Shown piece after piece: positions 52,808 to 63,288 of a stretch of DNA of 64,000 nucleotides. Position numbers and translations under genes: made by a program. The notes beneath the pieces were generated by a model. That model was given only the letters and a program-made list of their open reading frames with translations. It searched no databases and was not told the origin of the DNA. Each line of letters opens with the position of its first letter. The stretch's first letter is position 1. The stretch comes from Psychrobacter sp. WY6 (GTDB lineage Bacteria; Pseudomonadota; Gammaproteobacteria; Pseudomonadales; Moraxellaceae): the NCBI RefSeq assembly GCF_018448495.1, contig NZ_CP049902.1, positions 868,001 to 932,000 of the forward strand, given 5' to 3'.

Positions 52808-55354
52808 ATGAGTAGCACTGATACCTTAACGCCATCTCAAACCTCGACAAATGCACAGGTTTTGGATGCAACCACACACGCGAATATTCACGACAAGCTT
52901 GCTCGCGCGCTTGGCATTAAGACTGCTCAAGTCAATGCGTTTGTCAAACTTTACGATGAAGGCGCGACCGTTCCATTTATTGCCCGTTATCGTAAAGAAA
53001 AGACGCAGAATCTTGATGATGCGCAATTGCGAGCTCTAGAGAAGTCACTCAATTATGAGCGTGACATGGCAACCCGTCGCCTTAAAATTACTGAGCTGCT
53101 GAGCACGCAGGGCAATTTGACTGACGAGCTGCAGACGCGTATCGATAATGCGACGTCGAAACTTGAGCTTGAAGATATTTACTTGCCATACCGCCCGCGT
53201 CGCCGCTCTCCTGCCGCCAAGGCACGTGCTGCTGGTCTTGATGTGGCAGCGCAAGCCGTCTTGACGCAAGAAATCACGCCGACCGATGCGCTAGCAGACT
53301 ATCAAGTACAATCTAGCATTACCGATGATAGTGGTAATGAGATTGAGGTTGATTTTAGCGATATCACCAAGCAATTGGCTGGTGTACAAGCCATCATCGT
53401 TGATGAATGGACGCAGGCTTTGGCTTTACTAGACAACTTGCGCAGTGGCTTTGCCAAGACGGCCAGTATCGTATCTGCCGTTGCAAGTGAAGAAAAACGC
53501 GAAGTCGGCGAGAAGTTTAAAGATTACTTCGAGCATAGCGAAAGCCTTGCGCGTCTGCCGAATCATCGTTTATTAGCGATGCTACGTGGTCGTCAAGAAA
53601 ACGTCTTAGGTCTTAAAATCGAAGGCGAAGACGCGCCATTTATCGAAAAAATCATTAAGCATTTTGAGATTGATTCTAAAGCACCTGATGCCCGTCAAGA
53701 ATTTTTGACAGAAGCTGCTACCAGTTTATGGAAAGACAAATGGCGTCCGCATATCGAGCATCGTTTATTGACTGCAAAACGTCTGACTGCTGAAGCAGAT
53801 GCGATTGTGTTTGCTAATAATTTACAGCACTTATTAATGTCAGCGCCTGCCGGTCGTAAAGTGATTTTAGGTGTTGATCCTGGCATTCGTCATGGCGTAA
53901 AAATGGCCATCGTCGATGCTCAAGGTCACGTCATGTTAGACAGTGAAGACAAGCCTGTCGTCGCCACAGTTTATCCATTTGCCCCTGATAATAAAATGGA
54001 TGAAGCCAAAAAAGTCATCGATGAATTATTAAGTACTTACAACGTTGATTTGGTGGCTATCGGTAATGGTACAGCGAGCCGCGAAACAGATGCGATGATT
54101 AAAGAAATTTTGGCTGCCAACTCTGAGTTACAAGCCAAATCAGTTATCGTCAATGAATCTGGCGCTTCTGTCTATTCAGCTAGTGAGCTTGCCACTGATG
54201 AGCTTGGTAACTTAGACGTTTCGGTACGTGGTGCGGTTTCTATTGCCCGTCGCTTGCAAGATCCATTGTCAGAATTGGTCAAGGTTGATCCAAAAGCCAT
54301 TGGCGTTGGTCAATATCAGCATGATGTCAACCAAACGCAATTGGCAGATAGTCTTGATAAAGTTACGCAAGATAGCGTAAATGCGGTTGGCGTTGATGTA
54401 AATACCGCAAGCCCTGCTATCTTGGCACATATCGCTGGTTTGAATAAAAACGTCGCGCAGCAAATCGTGACCTATCGTAAAGAGCATGGTGCTTTTGACA
54501 GTCGTGAATCATTGAAAAATGTCCCACGCTTAGGCGCTAAGACCTTTGAGCAAGCAGCAGGCTTCTTGCGTATCCATGGTGGTAGTAATCCCCTTGATGC
54601 CACTGGTGTGCATCCAGAAAGCTATGCGCTGGTCGATAGCTTATTGGCACAAACTGGTAAAGCATTGCCAGAAGTCATCGGCAATGACGGCGTACTAAAT
54701 ACGATAGATAGCACTGCACTGGCTGCTAATGATGACAATATTAGTGTAACTGCTATCATCGAGGAGCTAGTCAAACCAGCACGCGACCCACGTCCTGAAT
54801 TTAAGACTGCTAACTTCCGTGAAGACGTTAACAGTATTAAAGACTTGAGCGAGGGCATGCAGCTTGAAGGCGTAGTGACTAATGTTACAGCCTTTGGTTG
54901 CTTCGTTGATGTTGGCGTCCATCAGGACGGTTTGGTACATATCTCTCAGATGGCCAACGACTTCGTTGCAGACCCGATGAATCGCGTCAAGCCGGGCGAT
55001 ATCGTCTCGGTACGTGTCATCTCTATCGATGAAAAACGTGGTCGTATTGGCTTTAGTATGAAGCCAGAATCTGAAAAGCCTGCGCGCCCAGCAGCGAAAT
55101 CGGCTGAAAGTACTGGTAATGATGAGAAAGTCAGTCGTCCACGTAGCGATCATACAAATAGCAAACGCCCAAACAGTAGCCGTCCAGCGACTGATAAGCG
55201 CCCGTCGAAATCTCGCGGTAATCGTCAGGATAAAGACAATGCTAATAACGATCGTAGCAAAGCGCCAAGGGCTGATAAAGCAGAAGCACCTAGCAAAATG
55301 GGTACGTTTGGGGCGCTGTTACAGGAAGCTGGCGTGACTAAAACCAAAAAATAG
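52808..55354 (+). CDS. tex: Tex-family transcription accessory protein
   Basis: Intact 848-residue RNA-binding protein. Seen: N-terminal GATVPFIARYRKEKT, LPYRPRRRSPAAKARAAG, the YqgF-like domain (VILGVDPGIRHGVKMAIVD), helix-hairpin-helix segment VNTASPAILAHIAGLNKNVA, and the S1 domain GVVTNVTAFGCFVDVGVHQD near residue 690. After S1 a Lys/Arg/Ser/Asn-rich tail of about 100 residues is probably disordered. Longer than the usual 770-780 because of that tail. Own terminator follows. Confidence 0.96.
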   Translation: MSSTDTLTPSQTSTNAQVLDATTHANIHDKLARALGIKTAQVNAFVKLYDEGATVPFIARYRKEKTQNLDDAQLRALEKSLNYERDMATRRLKITELLSTQGNLTDELQTRIDNATSKLELEDIYLPYRPRRRSPAAKARAAGLDVAAQAVLTQEITPTDALADYQVQSSITDDSGNEIEVDFSDITKQLAGVQAIIVDEWTQALALLDNLRSGFAKTASIVSAVASEEKREVGEKFKDYFEHSESLARLPNHRLLAMLRGRQENVLGLKIEGEDAPFIEKIIKHFEIDSKAPDARQEFLTEAATSLWKDKWRPHIEHRLLTAKRLTAEADAIVFANNLQHLLMSAPAGRKVILGVDPGIRHGVKMAIVDAQGHVMLDSEDKPVVATVYPFAPDNKMDEAKKVIDELLSTYNVDLVAIGNGTASRETDAMIKEILAANSELQAKSVIVNESGASVYSASELATDELGNLDVSVRGAVSIARRLQDPLSELVKVDPKAIGVGQYQHDVNQTQLADSLDKVTQDSVNAVGVDVNTASPAILAHIAGLNKNVAQQIVTYRKEHGAFDSRESLKNVPRLGAKTFEQAAGFLRIHGGSNPLDATGVHPESYALVDSLLAQTGKALPEVIGNDGVLNTIDSTALAANDDNISVTAIIEELVKPARDPRPEFKTANFREDVNSIKDLSEGMQLEGVVTNVTAFGCFVDVGVHQDGLVHISQMANDFVADPMNRVKPGDIVSVRVISIDEKRGRIGFSMKPESEKPARPAAKSAESTGNDEKVSRPRSDHTNSKRPNSSRPATDKRPSKSRGNRQDKDNANNDRSKAPRADKAEAPSKMGTFGALLQEAGVTKTKK

Positions 55355-55371
55355 TTAATATCAATAGTGAT

Positions 55372-55401
55372 AAAAAAGGCAGCCATTAGGCTGCCTTTTT
55401 T
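55372..55401 (+). terminator. Terminator after tex
   Basis: Stem AAAAAAGGCAGCC / GGCTGCCTTTTTT with a four-base loop. Confidence 0.92.
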
Positions 55402-55529
55402 ATGGAATGTATCTAAAAATAAAAATTGTTAATGAACACTAATAACTACTCAAAACTTAACTCGCTGAATAACCTCTTCTGCGTGATTTCAGTTAACAGC
55501 GGGGTTCATATCGTACTTTATTTCATATT

Positions 55530-55920
55530 CTATAATTCTTCTGTGGCTTCTTCAGCTTCTTGTAATTCTTCTTGTGTGTCTAACGAGTCTTCTTGCATCG
55601 CTTCTTCAGAATCTTGAATCAGCTCTTGCTCGGCAGCCATTGCTTCTTGCTCAGCTTGAAGCTCAGTAGTCATCGGCTGTTGCTCAGCACTGTTGTTAAC
55701 GCTTGCTCTTGATAATCTGTGTCTCACTAATCTGAAATGGGCTAGACTGATTGTCTGCTGATGCATTATTTGTATTGTCACCTTCCGTCTCAAGTGTGGT
55801 GGCGGTAGCCGCTGCTTGCACATCTACTGCCGCAGTATCAGCAGGTGCTGCCATAGCCAAACTTGGGATAGTGAGCGCAGCGCCGATCAGTAGCGATAAA
55901 GATAGAGTACTCTTTTTCAT
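55530..55920 (-). CDS. Small acidic secreted protein (one frameshift)
   Basis: N-terminal signal peptide MKKSTLSLSLLIGAALTIPS...AMAAP, then an Ala/Thr-rich and Asn-rich stretch. The frame breaks near 55710 and continues as NNSAEQQPMTTELQAEQEAM, ending in a Glu/Gln-rich tail. Rejoined length about 129 residues, very acidic and probably unstructured. No family recognised. Ribosome site AAGGAATT. Confidence 0.6.
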
Positions 55921-56370
55921 TAATCAATTCCTTAATTTACAATCTTATAATGTCAGCTTAAAAAATTTCAAACTTGACGCTTATGTTGCTAACTGCTGTA
56001 TACAGCAGTTGCATATCACACATTCATTTAGTAATTCAAATCTATATATTAATATATCTAACATTTAATTGATAGACAAAATAAAATCATGATAACCATT
56101 AAGAGACTATCATGATGGATTTGGATAAAGAGCTTTATAAGCTGACCTAAATCAGTGATAAAAATCTAAAGGGGAGAATACCAACTAAACAAGCGTTAGT
56201 TCAGTAGTCCATAGATTAAAATTCTAACAGACGGATGTTAGCAGGTGACTTTGTGCAACTTGTATGGTTATTGTCAGATAGGAAAATAGCATTGTTTTCT
56301 ACTTTCTATATCTAATTCTTATAACAATGATGTCTCAATGAATCTTGTTCGTTTATATTTCATTAGAGTC

Positions 56371-57208
56371 TTATTCAATAACGATATACTTGCCAGTGTT
56401 TGGATCAACGACGCGTTGTTGAGTGCTGCTACTAGGAACACGAATGACTGGGAAGGTTTGGTTGATTTCAGTATTGTCGATGACATCCGCATCTGCTTCT
56501 TCACCAACGATTACAGTACGGTTAGCCTCGTCTTCGATAGCAATGGCTGTACCTGATGCTGTGTTAACTCGCTTGATTTGATCTTTCGGTACGATGATGA
56601 CTTCTTTGACACTATATTTAGTAGGGCGGATAACACGTGTGGTTTCAACGATGACAGGCTCTACACGGCGATCTTCGATAATCGCGAGTTGTGCTTCTGG
56701 TGCTTCAGCTTCTTTTGTTTCGCTCATAATAGGCGTTGGAAACTTGGCACCGAAGTGGTTATCGCACTGCTGCATGCTTAAACGTACTGGATTGCCAGCC
56801 TTATCCATATAGACGTTGACAGGCATATCAGCGGCGATAGGGACGTATTTCCCAACCAATGCACCCGAAACACCATAGCGACCATTTGACTGCCCAACCC
56901 CTAAATCACAAGCACCTGCTGAGTAATCACTGGCTGTTAAGTTGTTTGCATTGACCACTGTTTGAGGAATCATTACTTCAGACAAGCGCATTTTTTTGAC
57001 AGTCGCTTCACCTGCTTGGCGCTTTGGGTTTTGATAAGTATAAGGGGTATAAAATTTGGCCGAACCATCTTTGACAGCGGTGACACACTCCTCATAACTG
57101 TCATAGCCAACATTGCCGTGGCTATCGGTAGTCATAGCGGCGTTAGCAGAGCTTGCAAACATAGCAAGACTGGATGTTATCACAGCAGCGGTTAATATTC
57201 ATTTTCAT
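56371..57208 (-). CDS. Secreted hypothetical protein (one frameshift near start)
   Basis: Start ATG 57208 with AAAGGAA upstream gives MKMNI; a one-base break then joins the TAAVITSSLAMFASSANAA signal peptide and the 270-residue main frame. The mature part has two Cys pairs' worth of cysteines (EECVTAV, GACDLGVG, QQCDNHFG), a KYVPIAADMPVNVYMD segment and a C-terminal low-complexity acidic stretch ending DPNTGKYIVIE. No family recognised; probably periplasmic or outer surface. Confidence 0.7.
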
Positions 57209-57593
57209 TGTATTTCCTTTTAATTAGATTGAGGTCTATTGATTTATTCCAAATTTATGATAAATAAGTAAAACTTAATTTTATTAATATGATTTTTATT
57301 GCACTAGAAAATTACTCTGACGCGCTTAAAGCCTAAATGAAATTTTAATGAGCCAATTATTCCTCTCAAAGTTGCTATGCAATATGTGTTGAAACATATG
57401 GGGTAAAAAATTGCCTAGCCTTTTTTATCCTACGTCATTCACTGCAATATGGCTGTGACATTACTCTAGAAATGTGTAGCTTAATGTATTAAAAAGGCAA
57501 GAAGTGCCAATATTTACCAAAGAATCACGTTATATTATTTATTAACAATCGCTCAAAAGATTGCACTCTGAATAATGAGAAAAAATAGGCAAT
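57209..57593. other. Intergenic region
   Basis: AT-rich region of 385 bases with no convincing gene; upstream region of the secreted-protein gene. Confidence 0.45.
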
Positions 57594-57623
57594 AAAAAAC
57601 CGTATCTCGTTGCTAAGATACGG
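57594..57623 (-). terminator. Terminator for the 57638-58960 gene
   Basis: On the minus strand, stem CCGTATCT / AGATACGG with a 7-base loop followed by a T6 run. Confidence 0.8.
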
Positions 57624-57637
57624 TCATTAATTAGATA

Positions 57638-58960
57638 TTAAGAAGTAGATTGCTTAGATTTATAAATGGGCAATCTTACGAATCGACAACTTCTAAGACC
57701 CGCATGCTCTTCTAAACGTGCTAGTAGATGATTACCCATGGCAGAGGCTGGCGTCCAAAAACCACCAGCAATTTCTTCTTTGCTGATATCTTGTGCTAAG
57801 CATAACGCTGCTTGCGCTAGCATACGCGAGGTACTGCCATAACCTGGATCTTTATCACCCGTTACTTTTGTATAGATGGTGTCTTTATTAGCCGTTTCCC
57901 CAAAGAGGCGAATGTCAAAGTAGCCGTTTGCTTGCTCTTCTGCAGACGGACCAGAACCTGACTTGGGTAGCACGTGCTTAGCTAATAATTCACGGCTCGG
58001 TTTGACCATCATAGCAGTGGCAAATCCAAACAGGCCTGCGCTCATTGCATAGCTTGATAATTGACCTTTTACACCATCTTGCATCCACATTGCTTCGTCA
58101 TATTTAAAGTCACGACCATATTCATAGCCAAGCAATTGGTTGGTGCGATGAACGATACGGGTATTGATGCTAGCCATCACAAAAGGCGCAAGCCAGCGTT
58201 TGTGCTCACTATCGTATTCTGGCTTACTGACATTAGCTTGGCGCACGTTTGGCGCATCTTTGTCATCATTGAGCAGATAAGGATTTGCTACCTGCTTACG
58301 ACGTGACTTGTCCTTTCCAACTTCTTCAAAAATAGTCGCCATCGAGGCAATGGTGCCACCTGATAGACCGCCTTTCGCCGCTTTGACACGCATATGAATC
58401 ACATCACAAGCGCGACCAAATTTCTCTTCTGCTTGGGTTTGAGTAAAGTAGACGCCCAAATCCGATGGAATCGAATCAAAGCCACACGAGTTGACAATAC
58501 GAGCGCCGCTTTGCTTTGCCGCGTCCTGATACTTGTCCATCATATCTTTGATAAAGATAGCTTCACCAGTGAGGTCGACATAATCTGTCCCATGAGTGGT
58601 ACAAGATTTGATCAGCAGCTCACCGTATTTGAGATAAGGACCGACGGTTGAAATGATGACTTGGGTTTGTTTGGTCATCTCATCAAGGCTGTCCGCATCG
58701 TCACTATTAGCAAGAATAATATCGACAGTGCTGCCAAGTTTAGATTGCAATTCGTTCAGTTTTGCTTCATCACGCCCAGCAATCGCCCACGTGACATCGG
58801 CGCCATCTTTGTCTTTATTAGATAAAAACTCTGTTAAATAGTGTGCTGTAATTTGACCAACAAAGCTAGTCGCACCATATAAGATGACCGCGTAAGGACG
58901 CTTTCCATCGCTGCGCTGTTGTGTATTGTTTGAGGTATCCGTATTGGTATTGGTATCCAT
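57638..58960 (-). CDS. Saccharopine dehydrogenase-like / trans-acting enoyl reductase family
   Basis: Intact 440-residue protein. Seen: N-terminal Rossmann motif YGATSFVGQITAHYL near residue 29, IAGRDEAKLNELQSKLG, STVGPYLKYGELLI, the DYVDLTGEAIFIKDMMD segment and NSCGFDSIPSDLGVYF. These match the saccharopine dehydrogenase NADP-binding fold in the subfamily related to mycobacterial trans-acting enoyl reductases. Substrate unknown. A leading Asn/Thr-rich 20-residue stretch precedes the domain. The C-terminus after HAGL departs from the family and may be frameshifted. Confidence 0.82.
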   Translation of the reverse strand: MDTNTNTDTSNNTQQRSDGKRPYAVILYGATSFVGQITAHYLTEFLSNKDKDGADVTWAIAGRDEAKLNELQSKLGSTVDIILANSDDADSLDEMTKQTQVIISTVGPYLKYGELLIKSCTTHGTDYVDLTGEAIFIKDMMDKYQDAAKQSGARIVNSCGFDSIPSDLGVYFTQTQAEEKFGRACDVIHMRVKAAKGGLSGGTIASMATIFEEVGKDKSRRKQVANPYLLNDDKDAPNVRQANVSKPEYDSEHKRWLAPFVMASINTRIVHRTNQLLGYEYGRDFKYDEAMWMQDGVKGQLSSYAMSAGLFGFATAMMVKPSRELLAKHVLPKSGSGPSAEEQANGYFDIRLFGETANKDTIYTKVTGDKDPGYGSTSRMLAQAALCLAQDISKEEIAGGFWTPASAMGNHLLARLEEHAGLRSCRFVRLPIYKSKQSTS

Positions 58961-59485
58961 ATTTATTATCCTTAATAGCTATTTTGATGAGTCGTGTGAC
59001 GTTTAAAATTTGTTGCCATTTAACAGTCGAGTTTGAGGTCTGATTTTTTGATAGCAATCAGGTTAACTATATATAAAAGTCATGAGTCATGGGTCAGACT
59101 TATATCTGCCTGAAAAAGATATATTAAAGTATTTTTGACCAGTAAAAATGACTTGTAAGTTACTGTTTATAGCAGATTATATGATGAAAATGTTGATGGC
59201 TAAGTGATAACTAACCATCTGTACACATAACTCCCATAAAGGGATAAAAAAAAGGTTCGATGTTAAGATTTGCTACAAAGGTTACATAACCTACCGATAT
59301 CATTACCAAAATGAACGTTTTCTAAAGATAAATATTGCTAATCTATGGTCGTAAGCTATTAATGGTTAAAAAATTAATAAATATTAAAAAAACAAAAAGT
59401 AAAGAAAAAGGAGTTTTAGAGAGAGCAAGGCAGTCATTAATAATAGTAATTATTTATTAATAATTGTCCATTGCATCAATCTAAA
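58961..59485. other. Intergenic region
   Basis: About 525 bases, AT-rich toward the IS630 side, with no convincing gene or RNA. Contains the promoter region of the minus-strand reductase-like gene. Confidence 0.45.
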
Positions 59486-60399
59486 TATAGTCAATTCCAC
59501 CTAAAAGTGTTATAAACTAATTATCAAACCCAATTGTTATTATAAAGACCATGACTTACTCACTAGATTTTCGCAAACAGGTACTAAAAGCTTAGACGAG
59601 GGTATGACCTTTGCCGAGGCGGCTGAGTTTTATAATCTGAGCCCAACCACCATACAGAACTGGAAGCGGCGTGTTCATAGTAAAACAACCAGGCAAACCA
59701 AGCCCTATAAAATACCAGATGACGTGCTACTTAATGATGTCAAAGAGTATCCCGATGATTACCAGTATGAGCGAGCTCGTCGCTTAAACTGTAGTAAAAC
59801 AGGCATTTATCATGCCCTAAAGCGCCTAGGCATCAGTCAAAAAAAAGACCTTAGAACACCCAAAAGCCTGTCCGATCAAAAGAGCGATATATCAGAGTAA
59901 GCTTAATAGCTTTAGGCAGCAAGGCTATCCCATCGTTTATATGGATGAAAGTGGCTTTGAGTCTGAGACCATTCGCTCTCATGGTTATGCACCGATTGGT
60001 AAGCCTTGTATCGATAGCTACAACTGGCAAGGTAAAAAGCGAACCAACGTTATCGGCGCTCTGTATAACAAGATGCTGTTTGCACTAGATTACTTTAAGC
60101 ACAACATTAACAGCAGCATATTCTACGAATGGTGCAAACAAACCCTAATCCCAAGTCTTAAAACAAATGCGTGATTGTGATGGATAATGCCAGATTTCAT
60201 AAGAAGCGTATTCAAAAGCTACTGAACAGGCATGGTCATCGTATTCTATGGCTGCCACCGTACAGCCCTGATTTGAACCCTATTGAAAAGAAATGGGCAC
60301 AAGTAAAGTTTCTACGCCAAGGCTGGTTGGAAAACGACTTATCCAAGTTGTTTTATGATGTTTGTCCTAACCATAACAATTTTGTTTTGAACTGACTAT
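59486..60399 (+). mobile_element. IS630-family element, copy C
   Basis: Left end TATAGTCAATTCCACCTAAA, right end GTTTTGAACTGACTATC (last base differs from copies A and B). The transposase is closely related to copies A and B, but the 5' end differs in sequence from theirs, so it is a variant of the same type. Confidence 0.85.
59551..60395 (+). pseudogene. IS630-family transposase (copy C, frameshifted)
   Basis: Starts MTYSLDFRKQVLK and loses frame at 59590 (four As where the others have five). The helix-turn-helix part (59604-59900) then runs to an eight-A run near 59840, as in copy A. The DDE part follows in the other frame (YMDESGFESETIRSHGYAP), breaks again near 60165 (an A missing in KTKC-VI) and ends with YSPDLNPIEKKWAQVK. 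At least two breaks beyond the A8 site, so probably inactive as written. Confidence 0.87.
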
Positions 60400-60434
60400 C
60401 TGGTTTTCTAATAATAATTTTTAAGGAGAAGGTT

Positions 60435-60586
60435 ATGTTTCGCTGGGCTATTATTTTTGCCGTGATCGCATTGTTAGCAAGTTTATTGGGTTTTTGGCGG
60501 TGTTGCAGGATTGTCTGCTAATTTGGCATATATTCTTAGCAGTCGCGTCATTTATTTATTGTGCATTTGTAAGCCGCAAGATGTAA
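60435..60586 (+). CDS. DUF1328 / UPF0391 small membrane protein (frameshifted)
   Basis: Start after AAGGAGAAGGTT gives MFRWAIIFAVIALLASLLGF. An indel near 60498 rejoins as GGVAGLSANLAYIF, and another near 60540 leads to FVSRKM and stop. Two hydrophobic helices and about 53 residues match the YtjA-type family, of unknown function. Missed by ORF finders because of its size and breaks. Confidence 0.75.
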
Positions 60587-60610
60587 TTAATAACTGTAGA
60601 TTGTTAAATA

Positions 60611-60639
60611 AAAAAGTCCTCAATTGAGGACTTTTTTTT
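60611..60639 (+). terminator. Terminator after DUF1328 gene
   Basis: Perfect palindromic stem AAAAAGTCCTCAA / TTGAGGACTTTTT followed by T residues; works on both strands. Confidence 0.88.
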
Positions 60640-60673
60640 GGTATTTAAGAATGTATTTACTAATAAAGGATTT

Positions 60674-60993
<320 letters not shown>

Positions 60994-61002
60994 ATTAATC
61001 AC

Positions 61003-61350
61003 CTTTATTATTATGTTGGTTTGTTAAAAAACTAGGCACTACATGTATCTGTCAAAGCTATTTTATGAAATATCAATCCTCTTTTTCAGTTGTATCATTG
61101 AGGCTATTACATCACTGTAAAGACCTTTTGTTCTATCGGCACTATAGGTCAGAAAACCCCCTATATTTGCTATCTTGCCATATTCGACGAAGAACATACA
61201 GAGGCAGATAGCACAATAATAGGAGGTAGTAGCGTATAACGTTCCATTTTTATTGGCCAAGAACCATAGTAAATGCTTAAAACATTTCTAAAGAAATTAT
61301 GACGCTTATTAGCATACTGCATTTTCTATGGCTCATCGCTAAAGAGTGGA
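61003..61350. other. Intergenic region
   Basis: Nothing confidently coding. A 65-residue minus-strand frame at 61063-61260 has no recognised motifs or ribosome site and is left uncalled. Confidence 0.35.
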
Positions 61351-61637
61351 CTATAGCAAGTCTTGGTAATCAGGATGTTTTGCTGATATATGACGAGACA
61401 ATGAGCACTGTGGTACCACTTTTTATTTTGTCCACAGCATAGTTGAGGGCATGCTTAACCAATGCTGAGCCAATGCCGCGCCCGCCTAGCGCCTGAGGTA
61501 CGATAGTGTGATCATAAACTAATTTCGTCACGCTCTTGATAGCTTATAGCCAGTATGACCGTCAATAGAGGTCTCAAAGCGTTTACCCTGTTCATCATGG
61601 GTGATGGTTAGGTTTTGTTCAGGTTTTGATTTTTCAT
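61351..61637 (-). pseudogene. Small GNAT-type acetyltransferase (YjdJ-like, frameshifted)
   Basis: Minus strand, start ATG 61637 with GGAG upstream. Reading across two or three indels gives TLTITHDEQGKRFETSIDG, an ISLIYDHTIVPQALGGRGIG segment (the acetyl-CoA loop RGIG) and ALVKHALNYAVDK, ending HPDYQDLL at 61351. This is the pattern of the short Acetyltransf_CG family, about 95 residues. No intact frame survives as written. Confidence 0.6.
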
Positions 61638-61990
61638 GGATATTCTCCGTTATTATTGATTATCATTAAAATTATTGGTTTTTTTTAGTATGGATCAAGC
61701 GTATTTTAAATGAAGAGAGCTTGAATGACCAAATATATTATTCACTAAAGTTATCCTTTCGATTCACATTATAGTTCTTTACCGTAAGTCGATAGAGTAA
61801 TGTTAAGACTAAGGCGGGTCGACCAGTGGTCTCCATAGAGCTGCACATCAAGCAAAATAAGGCTTGGCGCATGACAGGGGGAAGATACTTACCCAATCCA
61901 CGTATAGCGGGCAGCTCTTTTGGTCTTCTGCTACGGCATGATTTGTTTCAGCGATTGACGTATTTTGTGAGTGTAAATAAGACTGCCAGC
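61638..61990. other. Intergenic region
   Basis: About 350 bases; the short plus-strand frame at 61826 has no ribosome site or family match. Nothing else seen. Confidence 0.35.
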
Positions 61991-63179
61991 TCAGCATTGG
62001 CTTGCTAAGTGGCGGATACGTCCCAGCATTTGCCGGAATTGTGTACCAAAGCGCCCAGTATTATAGGGTAGATTGTACTTGCGACATATCGCCTGTAATT
62101 GTGGTGCGATACGAGCATAGTGACTGGCTGGCATATCAGGGAAAATATGGTGCTCGATTTGATGCGATAAATTACCCGTCAAAATGTGAAACAGCACTGC
62201 CCTGAATATTGCTGGAGCCAAGAATTTGACGCACATACCAGTCGCCTTTAGACTCATCGGCATCGAGATGGGTATAGATATAGGCTTGTTCGGTAAAGTG
62301 TCCACAGAATATCACCGCCCATGTCCATAGGTTACGAACGATATTGGCAGTAACATTACCGCTCAGTGTGGTCATAGCACTACTTCGACCTAATGTCAGC
62401 CCTGCTAACGTGGGTAGTACAATATGATCTTTGCCCACTTGCCGGGCGATTTTGGCAAATAATGCGCGAGATTTCTGTTGCATGGTTTGGTGTCGATCAG
62501 GGGAGTCCGCGTATTCGTCGACACTGATTTGAATATCATGAAAGGCGACCGCCCACTCAAAACCTAAAGCCAATATCGCTGTTTTAGACATATTATGGCG
62601 ATCGCTTGGCGTCCAAGGTTGCTCATCAGTCACGCGAATTAAGTGATAGCCAACATCATGGTCACGACCAACGATATTGGTAAAAGTATATGCAAGTAAT
62701 TATGAGAGTGTTGCCACAATGGGGCAGGACAGACAATGTCCCAATCAAACTTTTGGCTATTGAGATACGGGTGCTGCATCCAGTCATACTGACCATGCAT
62801 AACATTGTGCCCAAGCTCCATATTATTTAGAATTTTGCTGAGACTCAGTAGTGAGGTGCCCAATAACCAAGTCGCGACTATTTTACGTTTTGACTGCATG
62901 CATCCAGCCGCTGCTAGTAAGCCACGCGCTGTCATTTCACTATAGACTACTGCGGCATACACTCGTTTAATGTATCGTGCGTCATCATTACCTAACGAAT
63001 CCATCACGCTTCGGTAAAGCACATTTAAATGAGGGCATCAGATTGCGCCTTCGGTAAGGGCGCTCCTGTCAACGTTGTGTAGCGAGTCACTGCTTTGCTT
63101 TCTGCTGTTTTGCATCAGTTAGTGTGGTCAAAACTGGTACAGCAGATTGTGCCGTAGTGACGGGTGGTAGCAAGCGCAT
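61991..63179 (-). CDS. Fatty acid desaturase (several frameshifts)
   Basis: Membrane di-iron desaturase. Start ATG 63179 with AAGGATT upstream. Reading across breaks near 63090, 63025, 62690, 62635 and 62220 gives an about 396-residue protein. The three His boxes are seen: ELGHNVMHGQYDWM, HSHNYLH followed by TFTNIVGRDHD, and LSHQIEHHIFPDMPASHY. These put it in the acyl-lipid/acyl-CoA desaturase family. The preceding gene on the same strand is its likely electron donor. Such pairs are common in cold-adapted Psychrobacter (known of the genus, not shown here). Confidence 0.82.
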
Positions 63180-63288
63180 AGATAATCCTTAACCGAATGG
63201 TACGGAGAGTCGGTACTGGGTTCGGTTCAATAAGTTGTTTAAGTTTTTTACCGTAGGCTATAAGGTAACAGCAGGCTGTGTTTCTATC

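Noticed and set aside
61063..61260. 65-residue minus-strand ORF
   Set aside because: No ribosome site, no recognisable motif, composition not convincing.
61826..62008. Plus-strand 60-residue ORF near the desaturase
   Set aside because: No motif or ribosome site, and it overlaps the desaturase 3' end on the other strand.
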